The translations under genes and the position numbers were made by a program. The notes under the pieces are model-generated. The model searched no databases, was not told the DNA's origin, and saw only the letters and a list, made by a program, of their open reading frames with translations. A stretch of 37,989 nt of DNA. Source: Pseudomonadota bacterium (GTDB lineage: Bacteria > Pseudomonadota > Alphaproteobacteria > Micropepsales > Micropepsaceae). Positions 20,138 to 26,360 of this stretch are shown piece after piece; positions within the stretch are counted from its first letter, which is position 1; each line of letters begins with the position of its first letter. The DNA is taken from assembly GCA_029778105.1 (NCBI GenBank), contig JAKOQZ010000137.1, positions 1-37,989 on the forward strand, read 5' to 3'.

Positions 20138-20151
20138 TTGATCTGGGTCAA
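20138..20151. promoter_or_regulatory. FNR box in the divergent fnr / hemN promoter region
   Basis: TTGAT-CTGG-GTCAA matches nine of ten positions of the FNR consensus. It lies between the GNAT-like/hemN operon (start 20102, minus) and fnr (start 20207, plus). It could activate hemN expression and mediate autoregulation of fnr. The centre is only about 42 bases from the minus-strand start codon, so a -41 activation geometry would predict an almost leaderless transcript on that side. Confidence 0.8.
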
Positions 20152-20188
20152 GCTGTGTTTGCCCGGCCCGTTCTGGATGTTTAAAAGA

Positions 20189-20202
20189 GGTCCGAAAGGA
20201 CC
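20189..20202 (+). promoter_or_regulatory. Short hairpin overlapping the fnr ribosome-binding region
   Basis: GGTCC-GAAA-GGACC is a 5-bp stem with a GNRA tetraloop ending 4 bases before the fnr ATG. The only purine-rich ribosome-binding sequences lie inside or beside it. It may limit initiation of FNR synthesis. This is seen in sequence; the effect is inference. Confidence 0.45.
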
Positions 20203-20206
20203 GGTG

Positions 20207-20944
20207 ATGATCGAATTGCGGTCGATGCCCACAGCCTGCGGCGAACGCCGGCGCGATCAGGCGTGTTCCCAGTGTGGTGCGCGCGCGCTCAGTATCTGCA
20301 ACAGCCTCGACGGGGCCGATCTTCAGCGCCTCGACGCGCTTGCCGAACGCGCCAGCTTCGCCGCCGGCGAAGCCCTGATCCGTGAGGGCGACGAAGCCCG
20401 CAACGTCTTCAACATCACGTCCGGCTCGGTCCGCGTCTTCAAGCTGCTCGCCGATGGCCGCCGCCAGATCACCGGTTTTCTGTTTGCGGGCGATTTCGTC
20501 GGGCTGGCGACGGGCGATACCTACGTGTTCTCGGCCGAGGCGATCGAGCCCGTCACCGCCTGCCGTTTCCGCAAGGCGGAATACCGCAACATGATCCGCG
20601 AATGCCCGTCGCTGGAGACCGCGCTGCTCGAACGCGCGACCCACGAGCTCGCCGCCGCGCAGAACCAGATGCTGCTTCTGGGGCGCAAGACGGCGACCGA
20701 ACGGATCGCATCGTTCCTGCTGGATCTGCCCGCGCACGATCTCGCCCGTCCGATGCCGGCGGGCCATGTGCACCTGCCGATGAGCCGGTCGGAGATCGCC
20801 GATTATCTGGGCCTCACGATCGAAACGGTCAGCCGCGTCCTTTCGCGGCTCAAGACCCAGGGCCTTCTCAAGCTCGCCTCGCTGAACGAGGTCGTGGTGA
20901 TGCAGCCGCGCAAGCTGCGGGCGCTCGCCGAAGGCGATATCTGA
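20207..20944 (+). CDS. fnrL: Crp/Fnr family oxygen-sensing regulator (FNR/FnrL type)
   Basis: This 245-aa cytoplasmic regulator activates genes for low-oxygen respiration. N-terminal cysteines C11, C20, C23 and C31 plus internal C119 supply the ligands for an oxygen-labile 4Fe-4S cluster; C20-x2-C23 and C119 match E. coli FNR C20, C23 and C122. The cyclic-nucleotide-like domain covers about residues 40-150, and the helix-turn-helix holds SRSEIADYLGLTIETVSRVLSRLK. Its E-x-x-S-R recognition motif specifies TTGAT half-sites, matching the boxes in this window. ATG 20207 lies just after a small hairpin; GTG 20204 is an alternative. The longer upstream frame would start inside the promoter and is unlikely. 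Confidence 0.95.
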   Translation: MIELRSMPTACGERRRDQACSQCGARALSICNSLDGADLQRLDALAERASFAAGEALIREGDEARNVFNITSGSVRVFKLLADGRRQITGFLFAGDFVGLATGDTYVFSAEAIEPVTACRFRKAEYRNMIRECPSLETALLERATHELAAAQNQMLLLGRKTATERIASFLLDLPAHDLARPMPAGHVHLPMSRSEIADYLGLTIETVSRVLSRLKTQGLLKLASLNEVVVMQPRKLRALAEGDI

Positions 20945-20955
20945 AGTTTTCAGAT

Positions 20956-20969
20956 TTGAGATGGATCAA
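20956..20969. promoter_or_regulatory. FNR-type box upstream of ompW
   Basis: TTGAG-ATGG-ATCAA matches nine of ten consensus positions. It begins 12 bases after the fnr stop and lies about 82 bases upstream of the ompW start, so ompW likely has its own FNR-dependent promoter. E. coli ompW is also known to be FNR-regulated. Confidence 0.75.
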
Positions 20970-21050
20970 TGCGCGGCCCTTGGGCACGGCGCAAATCCCA
21001 CGCCGATGGTCGGCTGCATATCGCGACTGGCCCGCAGGGGATCTTGGATC

Positions 21051-21698
21051 ATGAAATTTATGAATGTGTGCGCGGCCGCTCTGGTGCTTGCGGCGCCCGC
21101 CTTTGCTCAGGACAGTGCCGCCGCCGCCGGATCGCGCGCTGGCGACTGGACGATCACCTACCGCGGCACCGGCGTCGTGACGAATGCGCATGATGCGATC
21201 ACCACCTCGGCCGGCGGCGCGACCGGCCTCAGCGCCGATGTCAGCAGCGACGTGATGCCGACGCTCGGCTTCACTTACTTCCTGTCCGACGAGTTCGCGA
21301 TCGAGGCGATTCTCGGCGCCACCCATCACAATGTCCGCGCCCAGGGCGGCGCGACGGACATCCTGGTGCATGACACCTGGGTTCTGCCGCCGATCGTGAC
21401 GCTCCAGTATCGCCCCACCGGCGGCGGCAAGTTCGATCCGTATATCGGCGCCGGCATCAACTACATGCTGTTCTTCGGCGGCGACGACCATAACGGCTTC
21501 CAGGTCGATCTCGACAACGGCTTTGGCTATGTGCTGCAGGCCGGCGTCGACATCTCGGTCAGCGAGCAGTGGTTCCTCAACATCGACGTCAAGAAGGTCT
21601 GGTTCCAGACCGACGCCTCGATCAATGGCGGTTCGCTGGTCAGCGATGTCGGCATCGATCCCTGGGTGATCTCGGCCGGCTTCGGATACAAGTTCTGA
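21051..21698 (+). CDS. ompW: OmpW family outer-membrane protein
   Basis: This 215-aa protein forms the small eight-stranded OmpW barrel. Residues 1-20 are a signal peptide (MKFMNVCAAALVLAAPAFAQ). The mature part shows alternating strands with the family motifs LGFTYFLSDEFAIEAILGATHH, PTGGGKFDPYIGAGINYMLFF and INGGSLVSDVGIDPWVISAGFGYKF, ending in a C-terminal phenylalanine. The start at 21051 gives a clean signal peptide; the longer frame from 20961 would run through the promoter. OmpW proteins are hydrophobic-molecule channels. An FNR-type box upstream and a strong terminator downstream make it a single-gene unit. Confidence 0.93.
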   Translation: MKFMNVCAAALVLAAPAFAQDSAAAAGSRAGDWTITYRGTGVVTNAHDAITTSAGGATGLSADVSSDVMPTLGFTYFLSDEFAIEAILGATHHNVRAQGGATDILVHDTWVLPPIVTLQYRPTGGGKFDPYIGAGINYMLFFGGDDHNGFQVDLDNGFGYVLQAGVDISVSEQWFLNIDVKKVWFQTDASINGGSLVSDVGIDPWVISAGFGYKF

Positions 21699-21736
21699 TC
21701 CCGGCGGAACGCCCGGTACGGCTCGTCATTTTGTGG

Positions 21737-21766
21737 ACGCCCGGCTTCGGCCGGGCGTCTTTTTTT
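21737..21766 (+). terminator. Rho-independent terminator after ompW
   Basis: ACGCCCGGC-TTCG-GCCGGGCGT forms a perfect 9-bp stem with a TTCG tetraloop, followed by C and seven T residues. It is a textbook intrinsic terminator 38 bases after the ompW stop. Confidence 0.93.
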
Positions 21767-21828
21767 GCAGGCGGCCTGGCGCCGGCCGACCGCTTCCCTC
21801 GCCGCACGCGCCCTATCTATCGATTTCG

Positions 21829-21848
21829 TTCGATGATACTCGAATAAT
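21829..21848. promoter_or_regulatory. Operator-like palindrome upstream of SDR gene (copy 1 of 3)
   Basis: TTCGA-TGATAC-TCGAA is a perfect palindromic arm pair followed by TAAT, 32 bases before the SDR start. On the reverse strand, 16 of 20 bases match the sequence at 25383-25402. It is the likely binding site of the local TetR regulator. Confidence 0.6.
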
Positions 21849-21880
21849 ATACAGAACATCGAACATGGACGGGGAACGCG

Positions 21881-22774
21881 ATGCGGCTCAAGGACAAGGT
21901 TGCGGTCATCACCGGCGGCGCGTCGGGCATCGGCCTCTCGACGGTCGAACTTTTCGTGCGCGAGGGCGCGCGTGTCGTGTTTTGCGATCTCGCGCCGCAG
22001 CAGGGCCGCGCCCTGGCTTCCACGCTTGGCGATGCGGCCCGGCTTCACCATAGCCGCCGCGAGCAGGGCGGCGCGCATGACGGCGCCGCGATCGCGCAGC
22101 GCCTCGGCCCGGATACGGTCTTCGTTCCGGCCGACGTCACCGATGCCGCGTCGCTCGGCCAGGTGATGCAGACGGCCGTCAGCCGCTTCGGCGGGCTCGA
22201 TATCCTGGTGAACAATGCCGGGGTCGGCGGCGGCGAGATCAGCATCGAGGCGTGCCCGGAAGACATCTTCGACCGCACGATCGCCGTGAATCTCAAGGCC
22301 GTCTGGCTTGGCATGAAGCTGGCCTTCCCCCTTCTGCGGGCGCGGGGCGGTGGCGCGATCGTCACCACCTCGTCGATTTCCGCTCTGCGCGGCATGCCGG
22401 GGCAGGGCGCCTATGGCGCGTCCAAGGCCGGCGTCCTTCAGCTCACGCGCGTCGCCGCGATGGAGGGCGCGCGCGATCTCATCCGCGCCAATGCCGTCTG
22501 CCCCGGCGGCATCGTCACGCCCATCATCTATGACAGCCCGCTGCTCAAACAGGGGTTCGACCGCGCGCTGCTGACGGATGCGATGGCGAAAGCGCAGCCG
22601 CTTCCGCAGGCCGGTCAGCCCGAAGACATCGCCCACGCGATTCTCTGGCTCGCCTCCAGCGAGAGCGCATTCGTCACCGGCCAGGAAGTCGTCGTCGATG
22701 GCGGCCTGATCGCCGAATTCAACACCCGTCAGCGCGCCCCCGACCCCAAGGCGCGGACGGGGGCCGGTCGCTGA
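21881..22774 (+). CDS. SDR family oxidoreductase with an insertion after the cofactor motif
   Basis: This 297-aa classical SDR has the cofactor motif TGGASGIG, the NNAG motif, and active-site Y178 and K182 (YGASK) with a serine in TSSIS. The aspartate in VVFCDLAPQQG suggests NAD(H). About 20 extra residues (roughly 45-75, rich in H, R and G) lie between beta-2 and the usual DVTD segment, making it longer than the common 250 aa. An operator-like palindrome lies just upstream and also occurs, in related form, before the neighbouring TetR, lyase and dioxygenase genes. It probably oxidises or reduces an alcohol/ketone intermediate of that pathway. The substrate is unknown. Confidence 0.9.
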   Translation: MRLKDKVAVITGGASGIGLSTVELFVREGARVVFCDLAPQQGRALASTLGDAARLHHSRREQGGAHDGAAIAQRLGPDTVFVPADVTDAASLGQVMQTAVSRFGGLDILVNNAGVGGGEISIEACPEDIFDRTIAVNLKAVWLGMKLAFPLLRARGGGAIVTTSSISALRGMPGQGAYGASKAGVLQLTRVAAMEGARDLIRANAVCPGGIVTPIIYDSPLLKQGFDRALLTDAMAKAQPLPQAGQPEDIAHAILWLASSESAFVTGQEVVVDGGLIAEFNTRQRAPDPKARTGAGR

Positions 22775-22834
22775 TGGCGCACCGGCGCGTCGGAACTTCC
22801 CTCGCTCACGCACCGGCTGGTGCGGGCCGAACAT

Positions 22835-22850
22835 TGGATGATACAGAAAT
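22835..22850. promoter_or_regulatory. Operator-like half site upstream of tetR gene (copy 3 of 3)
   Basis: TTGGATGATAC within this stretch matches TTCGATGATAC of copy 1 at ten of eleven bases. The second palindromic arm is degraded (AGAAAT). It lies 67 bases before the TetR start and suggests autoregulation. Confidence 0.4.
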
Positions 22851-22916
22851 GGCCGGACGTCCGAGTCATCAGCCCTGCAGCGGTGCGCGCTGGTCGAACC
22901 GGACGGGCGGGGCGTG

Positions 22917-23564
22917 ATGAACGAAGTAAAAGCCGATCAGGCGGAACGATTTCCCCGGCGGACTCTCCGGAGGCAAAATACGCGCGCGCGGATCTTGCGC
23001 GCTGCGATGCAGTTGTTCCGTCAGGTGGGCTATGGCGCGACGACGATGAACGCCATCGCCGACGCCGCCGATGTCCACGTCACCACGCTGTTCGTCCACT
23101 TCAAGTCCAAGCAGGATCTCGCGGCGAGCCTGAACGACGCCTCGCTCGAGCGTCTTGAGCAGCTGGTGGCCGACGCAAAGGGCAAAACTCCCTTCTTCAG
23201 CTTTTTCCGCGGCGTGGTGCTCAACACCGCCAAGACCTTCCAGGGCGAATCCGATCCCGAGCTGACGCTCTGGCAGGAACTGAAGAAAGATCCCGAACTG
23301 ACCCTCGCCTGGGTCGATTACGAGCAGCGTCAGATCGCCATTCTCGCCGACTATATCGCCGCCGATTACGGTCTCGATCCGCAGGCCGACTATCGCCCGA
23401 CGCTGATCGCCGGCCTGCTCGTGTCCAGCTCGTGGTTCTCGCACCGCCGCTGGAGCGAGAACGCCGCCAGGCTCGATCTTACCCGGGAGACGAAGAAGGC
23501 GCTCGATATCGCCGAGGCCATGGCGCTTTCGGTGCTCGAAAAGAAGACGGCGCGGCGGAAATGA
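22917..23564 (+). CDS. TetR/AcrR family transcriptional regulator
   Basis: This 215-aa regulator has an N-terminal TetR helix-turn-helix domain (about residues 20-65: TRARILRAAMQLFRQVGYGATTMNAIADAADVHVTTLFVHFKSKQDL) and an all-helical ligand domain. ATG 22917 is preceded by a G-rich sequence; GTG 22914 in frame is an alternative. It lies between the SDR and the convergent lyase gene. A related operator-like sequence before the SDR, before this gene and in the lyase/dioxygenase promoter makes it the likely repressor of the cluster. The effector is probably a pathway substrate or its CoA ester, but this is inference. Confidence 0.9.
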   Translation: MNEVKADQAERFPRRTLRRQNTRARILRAAMQLFRQVGYGATTMNAIADAADVHVTTLFVHFKSKQDLAASLNDASLERLEQLVADAKGKTPFFSFFRGVVLNTAKTFQGESDPELTLWQELKKDPELTLAWVDYEQRQIAILADYIAADYGLDPQADYRPTLIAGLLVSSSWFSHRRWSENAARLDLTRETKKALDIAEAMALSVLEKKTARRK

Positions 23565-23574
23565 CCGTGCGCGC

Positions 23575-25323
23575 TCACTCCACGTTCTCGTAGTACGGCA
23601 TCACGACCTTTTTCGAGTTCGCCGCCAGCCGCTCCGCCGCCTGCTTGGGCGACAGGCCGACCATTCCCATGGTCACCGGATGGATGATGTCCCCGTCGAC
23701 CCTGACGTTGACGCAGGCCGGGCGGCCGCCGGCCAGCGCCGCCGCCATCGCCGGTCCGATCTCTTCCAGTTGCGTCGCCCGCGCGCCCGTGCCGCCGAAC
23801 GCCTCGCAGACCTTTTCATAGTCGCTGTCGCGCAGGCTCACGATGGCGCGCCGGTTCTTGCCGTAGATCAGATCCTGGCCGTTCTGCGACATGCCCCAGC
23901 AGGCATTGTTGAAGACCACGGTCACGATATTCAGCCCGTGGCGGACCATGGTGTCGAACTCCTGGATGTGGAAGGCGACCCCGCCGTCGCCCGCCAGCAG
24001 CACGACCGGGCGGCCGGGAAAGGCGCGGGCTGCGCCGATGGCGAATCCCTGTCCGACGCCCAGCGTGCCCAGATAGCCGGTGATCAGAAAGCTGCCCTCG
24101 CCATGCGGCCGGATATGGTCGCGGACCCAGATCGACGACTCGCCGCCGTCGCACACGACGATCGCATCGTCCGGGATCGCGGCGCCCAGCGCCCTGGCGG
24201 CATGAAACGGGTGCAGCAGGCCGCTCTCGCCGTAAACCGGCGCCTTCGTCCAGTTTGCGTGCGAGACCGCGCGGGTCGCCTTCAGCGTCCCGGCCCAGTC
24301 GTCGCGCCGCGTCCATTCGCGGTCCCCGGCGGCGGCGTTCATCGCGATCAGCGCCTGCCGGCAATCCGCCATGACGGGCAGGTCGATCGGCCCGCCCCGG
24401 CCCGGCTCGGCGCCGTCGATGTCGATCTGCGCCACCTTCGCTTCGGCGGGTATCACGCCATAGCGCCCGCCGGTGAACAGGCCGACGCGGACGCCGAGCA
24501 GAAGCACGGCGTCGGCGGGCGCGCCCATTGCGCGGGCGATCGGCACGCTGGTCGCCGTTCCCGCATAGAGCGGATGATCGTGCGGCAGGATGCCTTCGGC
24601 CTTCGGGCCGGCGGCGACCGGAATGCCCGTGCGCTCGGCGAACGCCAGAAGCTCCGCGCCCGACCGCGACAGCGTTGCGCCGCCGCCTGCGATGATCACC
24701 GGCCGCTCGGCCTGTTGCAGCATATCCAGCAGCGCGGCGACCTGTCCGGATGTCGGCGCCGGGCGGTCGTCCAGCGTGAAATTCGACAGCTTGCCAAGAC
24801 GCGCCGGCGGCTCGACCTGGGCGAACATCACCTCGATGGGCACTTCCAGCAGCACCGGCCCCGGCGTGCCGGTCGTCGCGCGGCGGATCGCCTGCTCGAC
24901 GATCTCGGGCAGGCGCGCCCCGCTTCCCACCCGATAGGCCCATTTGGTCACATGCGCGGCGGCGGCGACCTGGTCGATCCCGCCTTGCAGCGTGTTGAGG
25001 TCGGCTTCCCGCGTCGAGGGCGCGCCGATGATGAACAGCACCGGCATGCGGTCGAGATAGGCGTTGGCGATCGCCGTATAGGCATTGGTGAAGCCGGGCC
25101 CGGCCGTGACGGCGGCGACCCCGATACGGCCCGTCGCGCGGGAATAGGCCTCGGCGGCGTGACCCGCGCTCGCTTCGTGCCGGGTGTCGGTCAGCCGGAT
25201 GCCGACATCGGCGCAGGCGATCAGGAAAGCGTCCAGATGCCCGCCATGCAGCGAGAAAACCTCGCTCACGCCCGCCGCACGCAGGGTGCGCGCCAGAATC
25301 TCTCCGCCCGACAGCTGCGTCAT
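23575..25323 (-). CDS. Benzaldehyde-lyase-like thiamine-diphosphate enzyme
   Basis: This 582-aa enzyme belongs to the acetolactate-synthase/pyruvate-decarboxylase ThDP superfamily. Catalytic glutamate E50 lies in DTRHEASAGHAAEAYSR, and H29 (LHGGH) and Q113 (NTLQGGIDQ) sit at the same numbers as the active-site H29, E50 and Q113 of Pseudomonas benzaldehyde lyase as I recall it. The ThDP/Mg motif is GDGG...NN near residues 445-472. Resemblance runs along the whole chain, including HPFHAARAL and FDTMVRHGL. The family cleaves or forms 2-hydroxy ketones (acyloins). It is divergent from the PhyH dioxygenase gene with a shared operator-like site. The true substrate is unknown; 2-hydroxyacyl-CoA or acyloin cleavage are the main options. 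Automated naming as acetolactate synthase would be misleading. Confidence 0.85.
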   Translation of the reverse strand: MTQLSGGEILARTLRAAGVSEVFSLHGGHLDAFLIACADVGIRLTDTRHEASAGHAAEAYSRATGRIGVAAVTAGPGFTNAYTAIANAYLDRMPVLFIIGAPSTREADLNTLQGGIDQVAAAAHVTKWAYRVGSGARLPEIVEQAIRRATTGTPGPVLLEVPIEVMFAQVEPPARLGKLSNFTLDDRPAPTSGQVAALLDMLQQAERPVIIAGGGATLSRSGAELLAFAERTGIPVAAGPKAEGILPHDHPLYAGTATSVPIARAMGAPADAVLLLGVRVGLFTGGRYGVIPAEAKVAQIDIDGAEPGRGGPIDLPVMADCRQALIAMNAAAGDREWTRRDDWAGTLKATRAVSHANWTKAPVYGESGLLHPFHAARALGAAIPDDAIVVCDGGESSIWVRDHIRPHGEGSFLITGYLGTLGVGQGFAIGAARAFPGRPVVLLAGDGGVAFHIQEFDTMVRHGLNIVTVVFNNACWGMSQNGQDLIYGKNRRAIVSLRDSDYEKVCEAFGGTGARATQLEEIGPAMAAALAGGRPACVNVRVDGDIIHPVTMGMVGLSPKQAAERLAANSKKVVMPYYENVE

Positions 25324-25382
25324 GGTCCCTCTCCAGGATTGGCCGCCGGCCTTGCCCGGGGCGCTTGTTGCGACAATTCTTG

Positions 25383-25402
25383 ATTATTCGATGATCATAG
25401 TA
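25383..25402. promoter_or_regulatory. Operator-like palindrome in divergent lyase/dioxygenase promoter (copy 2 of 3)
   Basis: The region contains TATTCGATGA-TCATAGTATA, with eight of ten arm positions symmetric. It shares 16 of 20 bases with copy 1 read on the opposite strand. It lies 60 bases before the lyase start and 41 bases before the dioxygenase start, so one repressor could shut both genes. Confidence 0.6.
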
Positions 25403-25442
25403 TAACTGTGCCGGGCCGGACAAGACGAGAGGAACGCCAGCG

Positions 25443-26348
25443 ATGGACGCGCAGACTGCCCCCAGCACCGCCTCGGTGAACCAGACGGCCGCCGACACGA
25501 TGAACGGCCTGCAGGCCGGCCGGATCTGCCCGCCCGAGGCGCAGAGCCACGACCTCTCGCTGCTCGCGCCCGAACACGCCGAAGGCTGGCGTCGGGACGG
25601 CTTCTTCATCCTGCGCGGTCTGGTCGATCCTGAAACCTGCCGGCGGATGTCGGCGGCGGTGATCGACCTTTTCACCGGCGCCGAAAGCGCCGGCCGCTCA
25701 TTCAGCGGCCATCATCTGGGCAAGGACGGCGTCATCGCGGTCGAGGAGGCGGCGCGCGTCGACAGCGGCATCGACGCCGATCAGCGCATGTCCAAGCTCT
25801 TCAACATTCACCGGATGAGCCCGTTCCGCGAATTCGCCTCGCACCCCGAAGTTCTGCGTGCACTCCATGCGATTCTGGGGCCTGACGTTTCAGTCTTCAA
25901 CTCGCAGTACATCTTCAAGAACCCGGGCGTCTGGGGACAGCCCTGGCACCAGGATTCGCTTTATTACCGCTTCGATCTGATGCCGCAGGTCGGCTGCTGG
26001 CTGGCCACCACGCGGGCGACGGTGGAGAACGGCTGCCTCTTCGTCGCGCCCGGCTCGCATGTGGAGCCCATCCACGAAGTCGTGCCGGATGCGCGTCCCG
26101 GCGCCAATCTGGGTTATCTGGAAGTCGTCGACTACGATTTCAGCGGCGCCGTCCCGGTGCTGATGGAGCCGGGCGACGTGCTCATCTTCCACAGCTTCCT
26201 GATGCACAAGTCGAACGACAACACCTCGTCCGAACGCCGCTCCGCGCTCGTCTATCACTATGCGCGCAGCGCCACCCAGGTGATCGGCGTCAAAAGTCCG
26301 ACCATCGACTTCATGCCCGTCCTCGCCGGCGGGCGCGCGATCGCTTAG
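25443..26348 (+). CDS. Phytanoyl-CoA dioxygenase (PhyH) family Fe(II)/2-oxoglutarate oxygenase
   Basis: This 301-aa soluble oxygenase has the PhyH iron-binding triad: H169 and D171 (PWHQD) and the distal H255 (HKSNDN). A following arginine (ERRSAL) is placed to bind 2-oxoglutarate. The N-terminal segment DGFFILRGLVDPETC is typical of the family. Members hydroxylate carbon next to a carbonyl or at unactivated positions. It is transcribed divergently from the benzaldehyde-lyase-like gene with a shared operator-like site. Together they could do 2-hydroxylation followed by C1-C2 cleavage, in the manner of alpha-oxidation. That pathway link is inference. It ends 12 bases before the convergent ScfR-type gene. 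Confidence 0.9.
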   Translation: MDAQTAPSTASVNQTAADTMNGLQAGRICPPEAQSHDLSLLAPEHAEGWRRDGFFILRGLVDPETCRRMSAAVIDLFTGAESAGRSFSGHHLGKDGVIAVEEAARVDSGIDADQRMSKLFNIHRMSPFREFASHPEVLRALHAILGPDVSVFNSQYIFKNPGVWGQPWHQDSLYYRFDLMPQVGCWLATTRATVENGCLFVAPGSHVEPIHEVVPDARPGANLGYLEVVDYDFSGAVPVLMEPGDVLIFHSFLMHKSNDNTSSERRSALVYHYARSATQVIGVKSPTIDFMPVLAGGRAIA

Positions 26349-26360
26349 GCCGCGGCGGCC

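Noticed and set aside
23680-25383. 567-aa open frame on the plus strand opposite the ThDP enzyme
   Set aside because: The minus strand has intact catalytic motifs. The plus frame is arginine- and aspartate-rich without domains and crosses the divergent promoter.
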